The notes beneath the pieces were generated by a model. That model was not told where the DNA came from, did not search any database, and saw only the letters and a program-made list of their open reading frames with translations. The position numbers and the translations under genes are program-made. DNA of 5,988 nucleotides, from NCBI GenBank assembly GCA_903837305.1, contig CAILUB010000325.1, positions 1 to 5,988 on the forward strand, given 5' to 3'. This DNA comes from an uncultured Cytophagaceae bacterium (lineage in GTDB: Bacteria > Bacteroidota > Bacteroidia > Cytophagales > Spirosomataceae). Position 1 is the stretch's first letter. Each line of letters begins with the position of its first letter. Below, piece after piece: positions 1 through 5,988 of the stretch.

Positions 1-1
1 G

Positions 2-1096
2 TTTGCACTCTATCCATCTAAATATACCACACACTCTGTGGCTAAGTCCCCATGGAAGAATGGAAAAGGCGATGTTGTTAAAGATTTATCTGAAGCCTGC
101 CGGAGATATGGATTAAAGCTCGGAATCTATTTATCGCCTTGGGATCGTTTTCACCCGGCCTATGGAACGGATGATTATAACCAAGTGTATGCCAAAATGC
201 AGGAAGAGTTGTTAACTAATTACGGTCCTATTTTTGAGTTTTGGTACGATGGAGCGAATGGTGAGGGTCCGAATGGCAAGAAACAAGTATATGATTGGAA
301 TTTATTTCATTCAATAGTGAATAAATACCAACCGAATGCGGTACAATTTTCAGATGCTGGGCCAGATATTCGATGGGTCGGAAATGAAAGAGGCTATGCA
401 TATGATACCATGTGGAGTCCCATTCTACGTGACAAGATTTATCCAGGGTGTCCTGATTTTGACAATTATAGAAATGGTCAAGAAAATGGGACACATTGGG
501 TTTCTCCTGAAGTGGATGTATCTATTCGACCAGGTTGGTACTACCATCCGGATCAAGACGATAAAGTTAAGAGTCCCGATTCCTTATTGAAGATCTATGC
601 AGCCTCTGTAGGTCGTAACGCAAATCTTTTGTTGAATATTCCAGTTGATACACGTGGATTGATTCATGAAAATGATTCAGCTTCTTTGATGGGATTTGCA
701 GCGATTCGGGCAAAGTCGCTTGTTAATCTTTTAAAGAAAAATGCAAATGATCCCTTATTCGATGGCAAGAATTCAACTTTTTGGATGGCATCTCCAAGAA
801 AGAATGAAATTATGGTTGAATTGAAAACCCCTTTAAGCATAAATACCATTCTATTACAAGAACCTATTGCCTTAGGCCAGCGAGTAAGCAGTTTTGAAGT
901 AGAATTAGTAGATGATGCAGGGAGAAAGGAAGTGATCAAGGCTGGCACGATTGGACACAAGCGAATGATCACATTTAAGGAGCGTAACTTAAAAAGCTTC
1001 CAAATTAGATTTACTGGATCTAGAGGTCCCGTATTAATTTCTAATTTAGAAGCTTACCGTTTTATTTCAACACGTAACGAACCGCTTTTCCAGTAA
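2..1096 (+). CDS. Alpha-L-fucosidase, glycoside hydrolase family 29, probably GH29-B type (5' partial)
   Basis: This enzyme would remove terminal alpha-L-fucose from glycans. The frame is open from base 2, and the first visible residues (FALYPSKYT, then SPWKNGKGDVV) match the conserved stretch that follows the HHDGF motif of GH29 enzymes. The true start and any signal peptide therefore lie to the left, and the GTG at 38 is not the start. Counting from base 2, 364 residues are visible. Asp83 in FWYDGANGEG is the expected catalytic nucleophile. Glu129 in WVGNERGY is the likely acid/base, because its spacing fits GH29-B enzymes; Glu170 in SPEVDVSIRPGW is a second candidate. The DGANGEGPNG signature suggests the alpha-1,3/1,4-fucosidase subfamily. 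Residues from about 250 to 355 (starting near DGKNSTFW) look like a discoidin (F5/8 type C) beta-sandwich. Location is probably periplasmic or outer surface, by family habit. The last 35 bases overlap the convergent lipoprotein gene. Family assignment is firm; linkage specificity is inferred. Confidence 0.93.
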   Translation, partial: FALYPSKYTTHSVAKSPWKNGKGDVVKDLSEACRRYGLKLGIYLSPWDRFHPAYGTDDYNQVYAKMQEELLTNYGPIFEFWYDGANGEGPNGKKQVYDWNLFHSIVNKYQPNAVQFSDAGPDIRWVGNERGYAYDTMWSPILRDKIYPGCPDFDNYRNGQENGTHWVSPEVDVSIRPGWYYHPDQDDKVKSPDSLLKIYAASVGRNANLLLNIPVDTRGLIHENDSASLMGFAAIRAKSLVNLLKKNANDPLFDGKNSTFWMASPRKNEIMVELKTPLSINTILLQEPIALGQRVSSFEVELVDDAGRKEVIKAGTIGHKRMITFKERNLKSFQIRFTGSRGPVLISNLEAYRFISTRNEPLFQ

Positions 1097-1502
1097 AGGT
1101 AAATCCATTAGCTGTCTGTGTGCTATAAACAGAGTATTTAACATCAATTAGTGCCGTGGCGCCTAAATCCATGGCCTTTTCGACCATTTGACGAAGTATC
1201 TCCTGCTTTTTATCTTGGTGGTTACCACGGTAAAGCATTTTGCCATTTTGAGTCTGCTTGTCTTCTAATGGAACTTCACCAGACATTTTTATTGTTTCAA
1301 TGTCCTCATAACTTTGCTTAGGAGTTTCATTGAAATAGACTACATCAATATCGTATTTAACAGGTATTTCGAAACCCAATCCATCATGGCGTTCGACTCC
1401 ACCATTTTTAAAATCATTCGAATAATACGAAGTCGGCTTAACATGTTTAGAACATCCAACTACAGCTAATACAAGAAGAAGCTTACATGCTTTCTGAATC
1501 AT
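1062..1502 (-). CDS. Small putative lipoprotein with an RcsF/YbjQ-like C-terminal region, function unknown
   Basis: I do not recognise a named gene. The 146-residue protein starts with a short lipoprotein signal: positive residues (MIQKACK), a hydrophobic core (LLLVLAVVG) and Cys17 in VVGC as the probable lipidated residue. No acidic surface-export tract follows Cys17 (next residues SKHVKPTS), so the protein more likely faces the periplasm. Residues about 60-146 carry a YEDI segment, a helix (about 98-113), a GATALIDVKY strand and a closing GKAVRY strand. This pattern recalls the small alpha/beta fold of YbjQ/RcsF-type proteins (MGA.AVI.V.Y...GTAV), but the match is by eye and weak. The start is fixed: a TAA lies two codons upstream in frame (TAA TCT ATG). 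The gene begins inside the last 20 bases of the Dabb gene, which suggests translational coupling, and its last 35 bases are antisense to the fucosidase end. Confidence 0.72.
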   Translation of the reverse strand: MIQKACKLLLVLAVVGCSKHVKPTSYYSNDFKNGGVERHDGLGFEIPVKYDIDVVYFNETPKQSYEDIETIKMSGEVPLEDKQTQNGKMLYRGNHQDKKQEILRQMVEKAMDLGATALIDVKYSVYSTQTANGFTFTGKAVRYVLK

Positions 1503-1785
1503 AGATTAATACTTTATCCCAAAGGTGGGCACAATTTTTGATGAATTCTAAGTGAATTGGAGCAGTTTGGTAATAATCATGTCCCTTCTCTTCTTCGAAT
1601 GTAGTTAATAAACAATAATCATATGAACGGTCGATGACGGGACGATCAGTTTTAGCCGGTTTACCTACGCTAAATACATCCACCGTTTCAATATCCGCAA
1701 GTGATTGAACCCCTGCCTCAAATAAGTCGATATCCTCCTGACTTAAACCTTTTTTTAACCAAAAATTTACAACGTGTACAAACAT
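1483..1785 (-). CDS. Dabb-family (stress-responsive alpha/beta barrel) protein
   Basis: A 100-residue protein of the dimeric alpha+beta barrel (Dabb) family. Visible hallmarks are the N-terminal strand MFVHVVNFWLK with His4, a helix at about 14-30, the YDYCLLTTFE strand (55-64), and the YQTAPIH motif with Tyr72 and His78. The His4, Tyr72 and His78 arrangement is shared across the family and lines up with the active-site residues of plant olivetolic acid cyclase, but these residues alone do not show cyclase activity. Most bacterial members have no known reaction and are predicted to be soluble cytoplasmic dimers; no signal peptide is seen here. The length is normal for a single-domain member. 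It starts 6 bp after dapA and its end overlaps the lipoprotein start by 20 bp, so it is probably cotranscribed with both. No Shine-Dalgarno motif precedes the ATG, only an A/T-rich leader. Family call is confident; function is unknown. Confidence 0.88.
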   Translation of the reverse strand: MFVHVVNFWLKKGLSQEDIDLFEAGVQSLADIETVDVFSVGKPAKTDRPVIDRSYDYCLLTTFEEEKGHDYYQTAPIHLEFIKNCAHLWDKVLIYDSESM

Positions 1786-1791
1786 AGAATA

Positions 1792-2685
1792 TTATTTATT
1801 TAAACCTTCTTGTAGACTAATTTGTGCTAATTTTTGTCCTAACTCAGCGGATGCGCTAGCTAATGGCATACGAACCTGAGCACCAAACAAACCTTGATTC
1901 TCTAATAATTTCTTCACTCCCACTGGATTCCCCTCTTCGTACAAATACGGATCGATGGTTAGAAATTTGCCTAATTCTTTTTGGGCTGAACGATAATCCC
2001 CTGCCAATGCCTGGTGAATCATCGTTGTAAACTGTTGTGGAAATGCATTCGCAATCACGGACATAACACCCACACCTCCAATAGAAATAATAGGAACGGC
2101 TTGAACATCATCTCCAGAAATAAGTAAAAAATCGTCTGATTTGTGGTAAGCAATCTCCATGCATTGCTCGATAATGCAAGATGCTTCTTTAATACCAATA
2201 ACATTTTTATGTTCCGAAAGCTTTAATACCGTTTCAGCGGACATATTAATCCCTGTTCTACCTGGAATATTGTACATGATTACAGGCACTGGACAAGCAT
2301 CTGCAATTGCTTCATAATGAGCAATGACACCTCTCGCACTTGGTTTATTGTAATAAGGACAAACAGATAAAATGGCATCAATACCCTCAAATGACGTTTG
2401 TTTGATTTGATTAATCAACGAATCCGTATTGTTTCCACCTAATCCATAAACGATGGGTAAGTTTTTTGTATTTGCTTCTTGAATGGTTGAAACTATCTTT
2501 TTCTTTTCATCGGAAGTTGTAGTTGCTGACTCTCCTGTAGTCCCTTGAACTACTAAATAATCCACTCCACCGGTGCTCACGTGGTGAATTAATTTCTTTA
2601 AGCCATTCCAATTAATAGAACGATCCTCGTTCATGGGAGTAACTAAAGCTGGCGCAACGCCGTGAAATTTAGGTAATGATTGCAT
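1792..2685 (-). CDS. dapA: 4-hydroxy-tetrahydrodipicolinate synthase
   Basis: DapA condenses pyruvate with aspartate semialdehyde, the first committed step of the diaminopimelate/lysine pathway, which supplies lysine and peptidoglycan cross-links. The 297-residue length is normal for this (beta/alpha)8 class I aldolase of the cytoplasm. Key residues align with the E. coli enzyme at a constant offset of +5: Thr49 and Thr50 in GTTGES, Tyr111 and Tyr112 in CPYYNKP, Tyr138 and Arg143 in YNIPGRT, and the Schiff-base Lys166 in GIKEAS. The catalytic set is complete. In contrast, the E. coli lysine-feedback residues His53, His56 and Glu84 correspond here to Ser58, Lys61 and Ser89, so feedback inhibition by lysine is probably weak or absent. 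The ATG lies 2 bp after the ligA stop, and the Dabb gene follows after 6 bp. Related aldolases (N-acetylneuraminate lyase, other dihydrodipicolinate-like enzymes) are less likely given GTTGES and the Tyr-Tyr pair. Confidence 0.96.
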   Translation of the reverse strand: MQSLPKFHGVAPALVTPMNEDRSINWNGLKKLIHHVSTGGVDYLVVQGTTGESATTTSDEKKKIVSTIQEANTKNLPIVYGLGGNNTDSLINQIKQTSFEGIDAILSVCPYYNKPSARGVIAHYEAIADACPVPVIMYNIPGRTGINMSAETVLKLSEHKNVIGIKEASCIIEQCMEIAYHKSDDFLLISGDDVQAVPIISIGGVGVMSVIANAFPQQFTTMIHQALAGDYRSAQKELGKFLTIDPYLYEEGNPVGVKKLLENQGLFGAQVRMPLASASAELGQKLAQISLQEGLNK

Positions 2686-2687
2686 AA

Positions 2688-4685
2688 TTAAGAGAGGAGG
2701 GCTAAAAACTCGTCTTCCGATATAATGGGTATGGATAATGAATTGGCTTTTTCTAGTTTCGCAGGCCCCATATTTTCGCCAGCAACTAGGTAATCTAATT
2801 TAGCAGAAATACTGGAAACGACCTTTCCGCCGTTAGCCATAATTTTTGCTTTTAATTCATCTCGTTCGAAATGTGTAAATACACCCGAAATTACAAAAGT
2901 TTTACCTTCTAAGGCCGTTGTTTCTAAAACTATTTCTCTTATTTCTTCTACAAACTGAACACCCGCACATTTCAGGCGATCGATGATGGCTCTATTTTCT
3001 TCATTTTCAAAGTATTCTAAAACACTAAGGGCAATCCGTTCCCCAATCTCAGGAATAGCGATTAATTCTTCAAGGGCAGCCTGCGCTAAGTTTTCTAACG
3101 AATGAAAATGCAGGACTAATTTCTCCGCAATGGTGGCTCCCACGTGACGTATACCTAGTCCAAATAGAACTTGACGGAATGGGATTTGCTTTGATTTTTC
3201 AATGCTGGAAAGTATGTTTTGAATCGATTTAGACTGAAACCCTTCTAAACCGATGAATTTCTCTGCGTTTAAATCATACAAATCGGCTATGTTTTGAACG
3301 ATCCCTTTTTCAAATAATAAGTCGACGGTCTCTGTCCCTAAGTTTTCGATGTTCAATGCTTTTCGGGCAATGAAATGCTCTATTTTGCCTTTGATTTGAG
3401 GAGGACATCCGGTATCATTCGGACAATAGTGATTTGCTTCTCCTTCTAGACGAATTAATTCAGTGGAACACGATGGGCATAGATGTGGGAATACAAAAGC
3501 GTCACCATTTTTTCGAGCGGAAGTATCTACGCCTGTGATTTTTGGTATGATCTCACCCCCTTTTTCGATGAAAACGGTATCTCCTTCTCTTAAATCGAGA
3601 CGTTCCATTTCATTCGCATTGTGAATGGAGGCACGTTTGATAACTGTTCCCGCTAAATAAACAGGTTCCAGATTGGCTACCGGCGTTACGTTTCCTGTTC
3701 GTCCTACTTGGTATGAAACGGAGTTAATACGAGTTCGTGCAATTTCAGACGGGTATTTGAAGGCAATAGCCCAGCGAGGTGATTTGGCCGTAAAACCTAA
3801 TCGTTCTTGTTGTCCAAAATCATTGACTTTAATGACAATCCCATCCGTATTTAAGGGTAAATCATTTCTTTTCTCAGCCCAACCCTCGATATAGGTTAAT
3901 ACTTCATCAATCGAAGAACAAACACGATACGTAGGTGAAACACTAAATCCAACTGATTTTAAATGTTCTAATGCCTCTGAATGGCTGTTGAAAGGATTCT
4001 CATTACCTAAATAGGAATAAATAAAGCATTCCATTTCTCTTAGAGCAACTTCAGCAGAATCCTGCATTTTGAAAGTTCCCGAAGCTGCGTTGCGAGGATT
4101 GGCTAATGGTTGATCCCCTTTGGCCAATTTTTCCGCATTAATTCGATCAAAGGAAGTGATTGGCATATAGCCCTCTCCTCTTATTTCATAGGTGGAAGGT
4201 AAAATGGTGGAATTAACGCGGGTGGGTAAACTTTTGATGGTCTTTACATTCGCCGTAATATCATCTCCTCGCGTTCCATCTCCTCTTGTTACCCCTTTTT
4301 GTAAAACGCCGTTTGTGTACCAAAACGACAAGGCTACCCCGTCAAATTTCAACTCACATACGTATTCGAATTTCTCTCCTTCTAACCCTTTTTTAACCCG
4401 CTCATCAAAATCCCGTAAATCCGTTTCGTTATAGGTATTTCCTAACGATAACATCGGGAATTGGTGGGTGACGGATTTGAATTCTTTCGTAATGGTGCCA
4501 CCTACTTTTTGAGTAGGGCTATCCAAACGCGCAAAAAGTGGATTAGCTTGTTCTAATTGGATTAACTCAGCGAGTAATAAATCGAATGATTGATCCGAAA
4601 TAATGCTTTCATTCTGTTGATAATAGGCCTCATTATAGAGATTGATCTTCTCAATGAGCTCATCCATCCGCTGATTTATATCCAT
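2688..4685 (-). CDS. ligA: NAD+-dependent DNA ligase LigA
   Basis: LigA seals nicks in duplex DNA during replication and repair, using NAD+ as adenylate donor. The 665-residue protein has the full domain order. Residues 1-70 form the Ia NMN-binding domain (Tyr21-Tyr22 and SDQSFD). The adenylation domain spans about 70-315, with catalytic Lys113 in ELKFDG, NPRNAASG (197-204), DGIVIK (281-286) and Lys310 in AFKYP. An OB fold follows at about 316-395, with SYQVGRTG at 324-331. A four-cysteine zinc finger uses Cys403, Cys406, Cys421 and Cys427. Helix-hairpin-helix repeats lie at about 440-580, and a C-terminal BRCT domain covers about 590-665 (GKTFVISG, LDYLVAG). No key residue is missing and the length is typical. 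It is the first gene of the leftward block; the ATG at 4685 sits directly before the conserved N-terminal helix and no Shine-Dalgarno motif is visible. Pairing with dapA is probably transcriptional convenience rather than shared function. Confidence 0.98.
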   Translation of the reverse strand: MDINQRMDELIEKINLYNEAYYQQNESIISDQSFDLLLAELIQLEQANPLFARLDSPTQKVGGTITKEFKSVTHQFPMLSLGNTYNETDLRDFDERVKKGLEGEKFEYVCELKFDGVALSFWYTNGVLQKGVTRGDGTRGDDITANVKTIKSLPTRVNSTILPSTYEIRGEGYMPITSFDRINAEKLAKGDQPLANPRNAASGTFKMQDSAEVALREMECFIYSYLGNENPFNSHSEALEHLKSVGFSVSPTYRVCSSIDEVLTYIEGWAEKRNDLPLNTDGIVIKVNDFGQQERLGFTAKSPRWAIAFKYPSEIARTRINSVSYQVGRTGNVTPVANLEPVYLAGTVIKRASIHNANEMERLDLREGDTVFIEKGGEIIPKITGVDTSARKNGDAFVFPHLCPSCSTELIRLEGEANHYCPNDTGCPPQIKGKIEHFIARKALNIENLGTETVDLLFEKGIVQNIADLYDLNAEKFIGLEGFQSKSIQNILSSIEKSKQIPFRQVLFGLGIRHVGATIAEKLVLHFHSLENLAQAALEELIAIPEIGERIALSVLEYFENEENRAIIDRLKCAGVQFVEEIREIVLETTALEGKTFVISGVFTHFERDELKAKIMANGGKVVSSISAKLDYLVAGENMGPAKLEKANSLSIPIISEDEFLALLS

Positions 4686-4695
4686 AATCGAAATT

Positions 4696-4703
4696 AAAAC
4701 TTA
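4696..4703 (-). promoter_or_regulatory. Weak candidate -7 element for ligA
   Basis: Read on the minus strand, TAAGTTTT matches seven of eight positions of TAnnTTTG, lacking the final G. It lies 10 bp before the ligA ATG, so the leader would be very short. A TTG lies upstream on the same strand, but its spacing (about 24 bp) is at the edge of what is accepted. In AT-rich DNA this match could be chance. Confidence 0.25.
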
Positions 4704-4747
4704 ATTCAATTGGAATCAAGCGTGAAACAAGGTTTAGGAATATTTTA

Positions 4748-4755
4748 TACCTTTG
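4748..4755 (+). promoter_or_regulatory. Bacteroidota-type -7 element (TAnnTTTG) for rpe
   Basis: The sequence TACCTTTG is a perfect match to the TAnnTTTG -7 consensus used by the primary sigma factor of Bacteroidota. It ends only 4 bp before the rpe ATG (4760), which would place the transcription start at or within a few bases of the start codon and make the mRNA leaderless or nearly so. The -33 element is not convincing: a GTG at 4722-4724 lies 23 bp upstream, and the TTG at 4710-4712 is too far away. The match is seen directly; the start position is inferred. Confidence 0.6.
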
Positions 4756-4759
4756 TTGT

Positions 4760-5422
4760 ATGAGAAATTTGATCATCGCCCCCTCCGTTTTAGCCTGTGA
4801 TTTTTTAAACATAGGTTCTGAAGTACAAATGTTGAATGAATCTAAAGCAGATTGGATTCACATTGATGTGATGGATGGGGTTTTTGTTCCTAATATCTCT
4901 TTTGGTTTTCCGGTTTTGGAAGCCATTAATAATGTCGCTACTAAAGTGCTTGACGTTCATTTAATGATCGAAAAGCCGGAGCAATATATTACGACGTTTG
5001 CTAAAGCAGGAGCTAAAGTCATCACTGTTCACTATGAGGCTTGTCCTCATGTACACCGTACCATTCAGCAGATTAAAGATGCTGGTTGTTTAGCTGGTGT
5101 GGCGATTAATCCAGGTACGCCGGTAGAAGTATACCAAGACATCATTGCTGATTTGGATTTAGCCTTAATTATGTCCGTAAATCCGGGTTTTGGAGGTCAA
5201 AAATTTATTCCGAATGCGATTAGCAAGACAAAGCGCCTAGCTCTGATGGCTGCTAACGCTGGAAATTATACGTTGAAGATAGAAATAGATGGTGGTGTCA
5301 CCAAGGCAAATGCTGCTGATTTATATCAAGCGGGTGCGAATGTATTAGTGGCAGGTAGTTTTGTGTTCGCTTCAGATGACCCTAAAGCTACCATCGCAGA
5401 ATTATTGTCTGTAGCAAATTAA
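4760..5422 (+). CDS. rpe: Ribulose-phosphate 3-epimerase
   Basis: Rpe interconverts D-ribulose 5-phosphate and D-xylulose 5-phosphate in the non-oxidative pentose phosphate pathway, in the cytoplasm. The 220-residue (beta/alpha)8 barrel has the family motifs in order: APSVLACDF (7-15, with Ser9); IHIDVMDG with metal ligands His34 and Asp36 plus Met38; DVHLM with His67 and Met69; MSVNPGFGGQ (138-147), which includes the phosphate-binding loop; and EIDGGV with Asp177. Asp36 and Asp177 are the expected acid/base pair, and a second phosphate loop is VAGSFVF (197-203). Length and all catalytic residues are normal. The ATG at 4760 starts directly before the first conserved strand and there is no upstream in-frame ATG close by. 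It lies 4 bp after a perfect -7 promoter element, so translation is probably from a leaderless mRNA. The following gene starts 4 bp after the stop and is probably cotranscribed. Confidence 0.97.
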   Translation: MRNLIIAPSVLACDFLNIGSEVQMLNESKADWIHIDVMDGVFVPNISFGFPVLEAINNVATKVLDVHLMIEKPEQYITTFAKAGAKVITVHYEACPHVHRTIQQIKDAGCLAGVAINPGTPVEVYQDIIADLDLALIMSVNPGFGGQKFIPNAISKTKRLALMAANAGNYTLKIEIDGGVTKANAADLYQAGANVLVAGSFVFASDDPKATIAELLSVAN

Positions 5423-5426
5423 TTTT

Positions 5427-5988
5427 ATGGGTTTCAGAATCTGCATCTTGTTGATTTTTGTTTCCTCCGCTACTTTTGCTCAAAAAGTTAAATGGGCGTC
5501 TCAGGTTATTTCCGTTTCTAGTGAGTACAAAGATCCTTTATTAGGAAAAGAATTTCGCGCTTTACACGCCTTAGGTCGACCGAGTAAATATCCTAAAATG
5601 GTGGCTAGTCCTAGTGCTTGGCAAACCCTCACACCCGATAATCCCGATGGTGAGTATATAATTGTCTCATTTGATACATTAATGGCCATTAAACAAGTGG
5701 CTATATTCGAGAATTATGGTGCCGGAACGATCAATTCTGTGGAAGGTTTAGATCAGAATAACAAAATATACCCCTTAAAATCATTTACTGCAGGATATAA
5801 TACTTCTGGATCTCAGGTAACCACTATTCGTTTACCGACAAAAACTAATTTTCGGCTAAAGAGTCTTAAAATTTCTTTTAATTCCATGCGAGTGAAAGGT
5901 TTTTCACAAATAGATGCCATTGGAATTTCGGATACCGATGAACCGATTGAACAAAGTATAAAACTGTTAGCTGATCCCAATGCATTTA
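5427..5988 (+). CDS. Secreted protein resembling the N-terminus of Bacteroidota OmpA-family proteins (3' partial)
   Basis: An ATG at 5427 opens a frame that stays open for 187 codons to the window edge, so the C-terminal part is missing. Residues 1-18 are a typical signal peptide: Arg4, a hydrophobic core, and a TFA|Q site predicting cleavage after Ala18. The mature part begins KVKWAS, then has an HALGRPSKYP segment (about 48-57), SAWQTLTPD (about 63-71), YIIVSFD, IKQVAIFENYGAG (about 88-100) and a final strand around IDAIGIS (about 164-170). This pattern, a discoidin-like beta-sandwich with an 'ALG.P' turn and a 'QVAI.EN...G' strand, resembles the N-terminal region of Bacteroidota cell-envelope proteins that continue into an OmpA peptidoglycan-binding domain; that domain is not visible here and the call is from memory. 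It starts 4 bp after rpe and has no Shine-Dalgarno motif. That it is a real secreted protein is firm; the family is tentative. Confidence 0.8.
   Translation, partial: MGFRICILLIFVSSATFAQKVKWASQVISVSSEYKDPLLGKEFRALHALGRPSKYPKMVASPSAWQTLTPDNPDGEYIIVSFDTLMAIKQVAIFENYGAGTINSVEGLDQNNKIYPLKSFTAGYNTSGSQVTTIRLPTKTNFRLKSLKISFNSMRVKGFSQIDAIGISDTDEPIEQSIKLLADPNAF

Larger units (their letters stand above)
4686..4759. promoter_or_regulatory. Divergent ligA / rpe promoter region
   Basis: This 74-bp AT-rich gap separates the diverging starts of ligA and rpe and is the only non-coding stretch of any size in the window. It must hold the promoters of both transcription units unless ligA is read from further right. 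A strong -7 candidate faces rpe and a weaker one faces ligA (separate entries). No riboswitch or stable hairpin was seen, and the space is too short for one plus two promoters. Confidence 0.75.

Noticed and set aside
38..40. GTG as the start codon of the fucosidase
   Set aside because: The frame is open to base 2 and the residues before the GTG (FALYPSKYT) already match the conserved GH29 core, so the gene is truncated by the window edge.
228..972. Other reading frames within the fucosidase (228-494 minus, 336-590 plus, 664-972 minus)
   Set aside because: All are shadows of the strongly conserved GH29 frame and show no start context or family motif of their own.
1039..1051. Perfect inverted repeat TTCTAA-T-TTAGAA as a terminator for the leftward genes
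   Set aside because: It lies inside the fucosidase coding sequence, has only a 1-base centre and AT-rich arms, and is not followed by a T-run on the minus strand. A stable hairpin is unlikely.
1097..1135. Loose CTGT...ACAG hairpin just after the fucosidase stop as its terminator
   Set aside because: Four-base arms, a long loop and no T-run follow; it is also inside the lipoprotein coding sequence.
3673..4434. Plus-strand reading frames within ligA (3673-3894, 4192-4434)
   Set aside because: They are antisense to conserved LigA adenylation and OB-fold motifs and have no independent support.
4704..4716. ATTC-AATTG-GAAT as an operator between ligA and rpe
   Set aside because: The arms are only 4 bp and AT-rich; such repeats are expected by chance in a sequence of this composition.
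5501..5689. 62-codon minus-strand reading frame opposite the last gene
   Set aside because: It is fully antisense to a secreted-protein frame with a good signal peptide and recognisable pattern, and its own translation shows no family features.

Overview
The window looks like ordinary chromosomal DNA from a member of the Bacteroidota, most likely a Cytophagales-type bacterium. That placement is inferred from several things: AT-rich sequence, no Shine-Dalgarno motif before any of the starts I checked, a perfect Bacteroidota-type -7 promoter element (TAnnTTTG) in front of rpe, and protein types typical of the phylum (a GH29 fucosidase with a discoidin-like tail and an OmpA-family-like secreted protein). 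No search could be run, so this is not a firm taxonomic assignment.

Layout from left to right. (1) A 5'-truncated GH29 alpha-L-fucosidase runs on the + strand (2-1096) and overlaps, tail to tail, the next gene. (2) A compact four-gene block is transcribed leftward from 4685 to 1062: ligA (NAD+-dependent DNA ligase), dapA (4-hydroxy-tetrahydrodipicolinate synthase), a 100-residue Dabb-domain protein and a small lipoprotein. The junctions are +2 bp, +6 bp and a 20-bp overlap, so the four genes are probably one transcription unit. (3) A 74-bp divergent promoter region (4686-4759) is the only real intergenic space in the window. (4) On the + strand, rpe (ribulose-phosphate 3-epimerase, 4760-5422) is followed after 4 bp by a secreted protein that runs off the right edge (5427 to end). 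No gene-free stretch longer than 300 bases exists.

The genes do not form one obvious pathway. ligA (replication and repair), dapA (lysine and peptidoglycan precursor synthesis) and rpe (pentose phosphate pathway) are housekeeping genes. The fucosidase belongs to extracellular glycan degradation. The Dabb protein and the lipoprotein have no assigned role. I saw no mobile element, CRISPR array, RNA gene or phage signal, and nothing that amounts to a new multi-gene system. The points most worth checking are the predicted leaderless start of rpe, the changed lysine-binding site in DapA, the 35-bp sense/antisense overlap of two coding ends, and the uncharacterised lipoprotein at the end of the ligA-dapA block.
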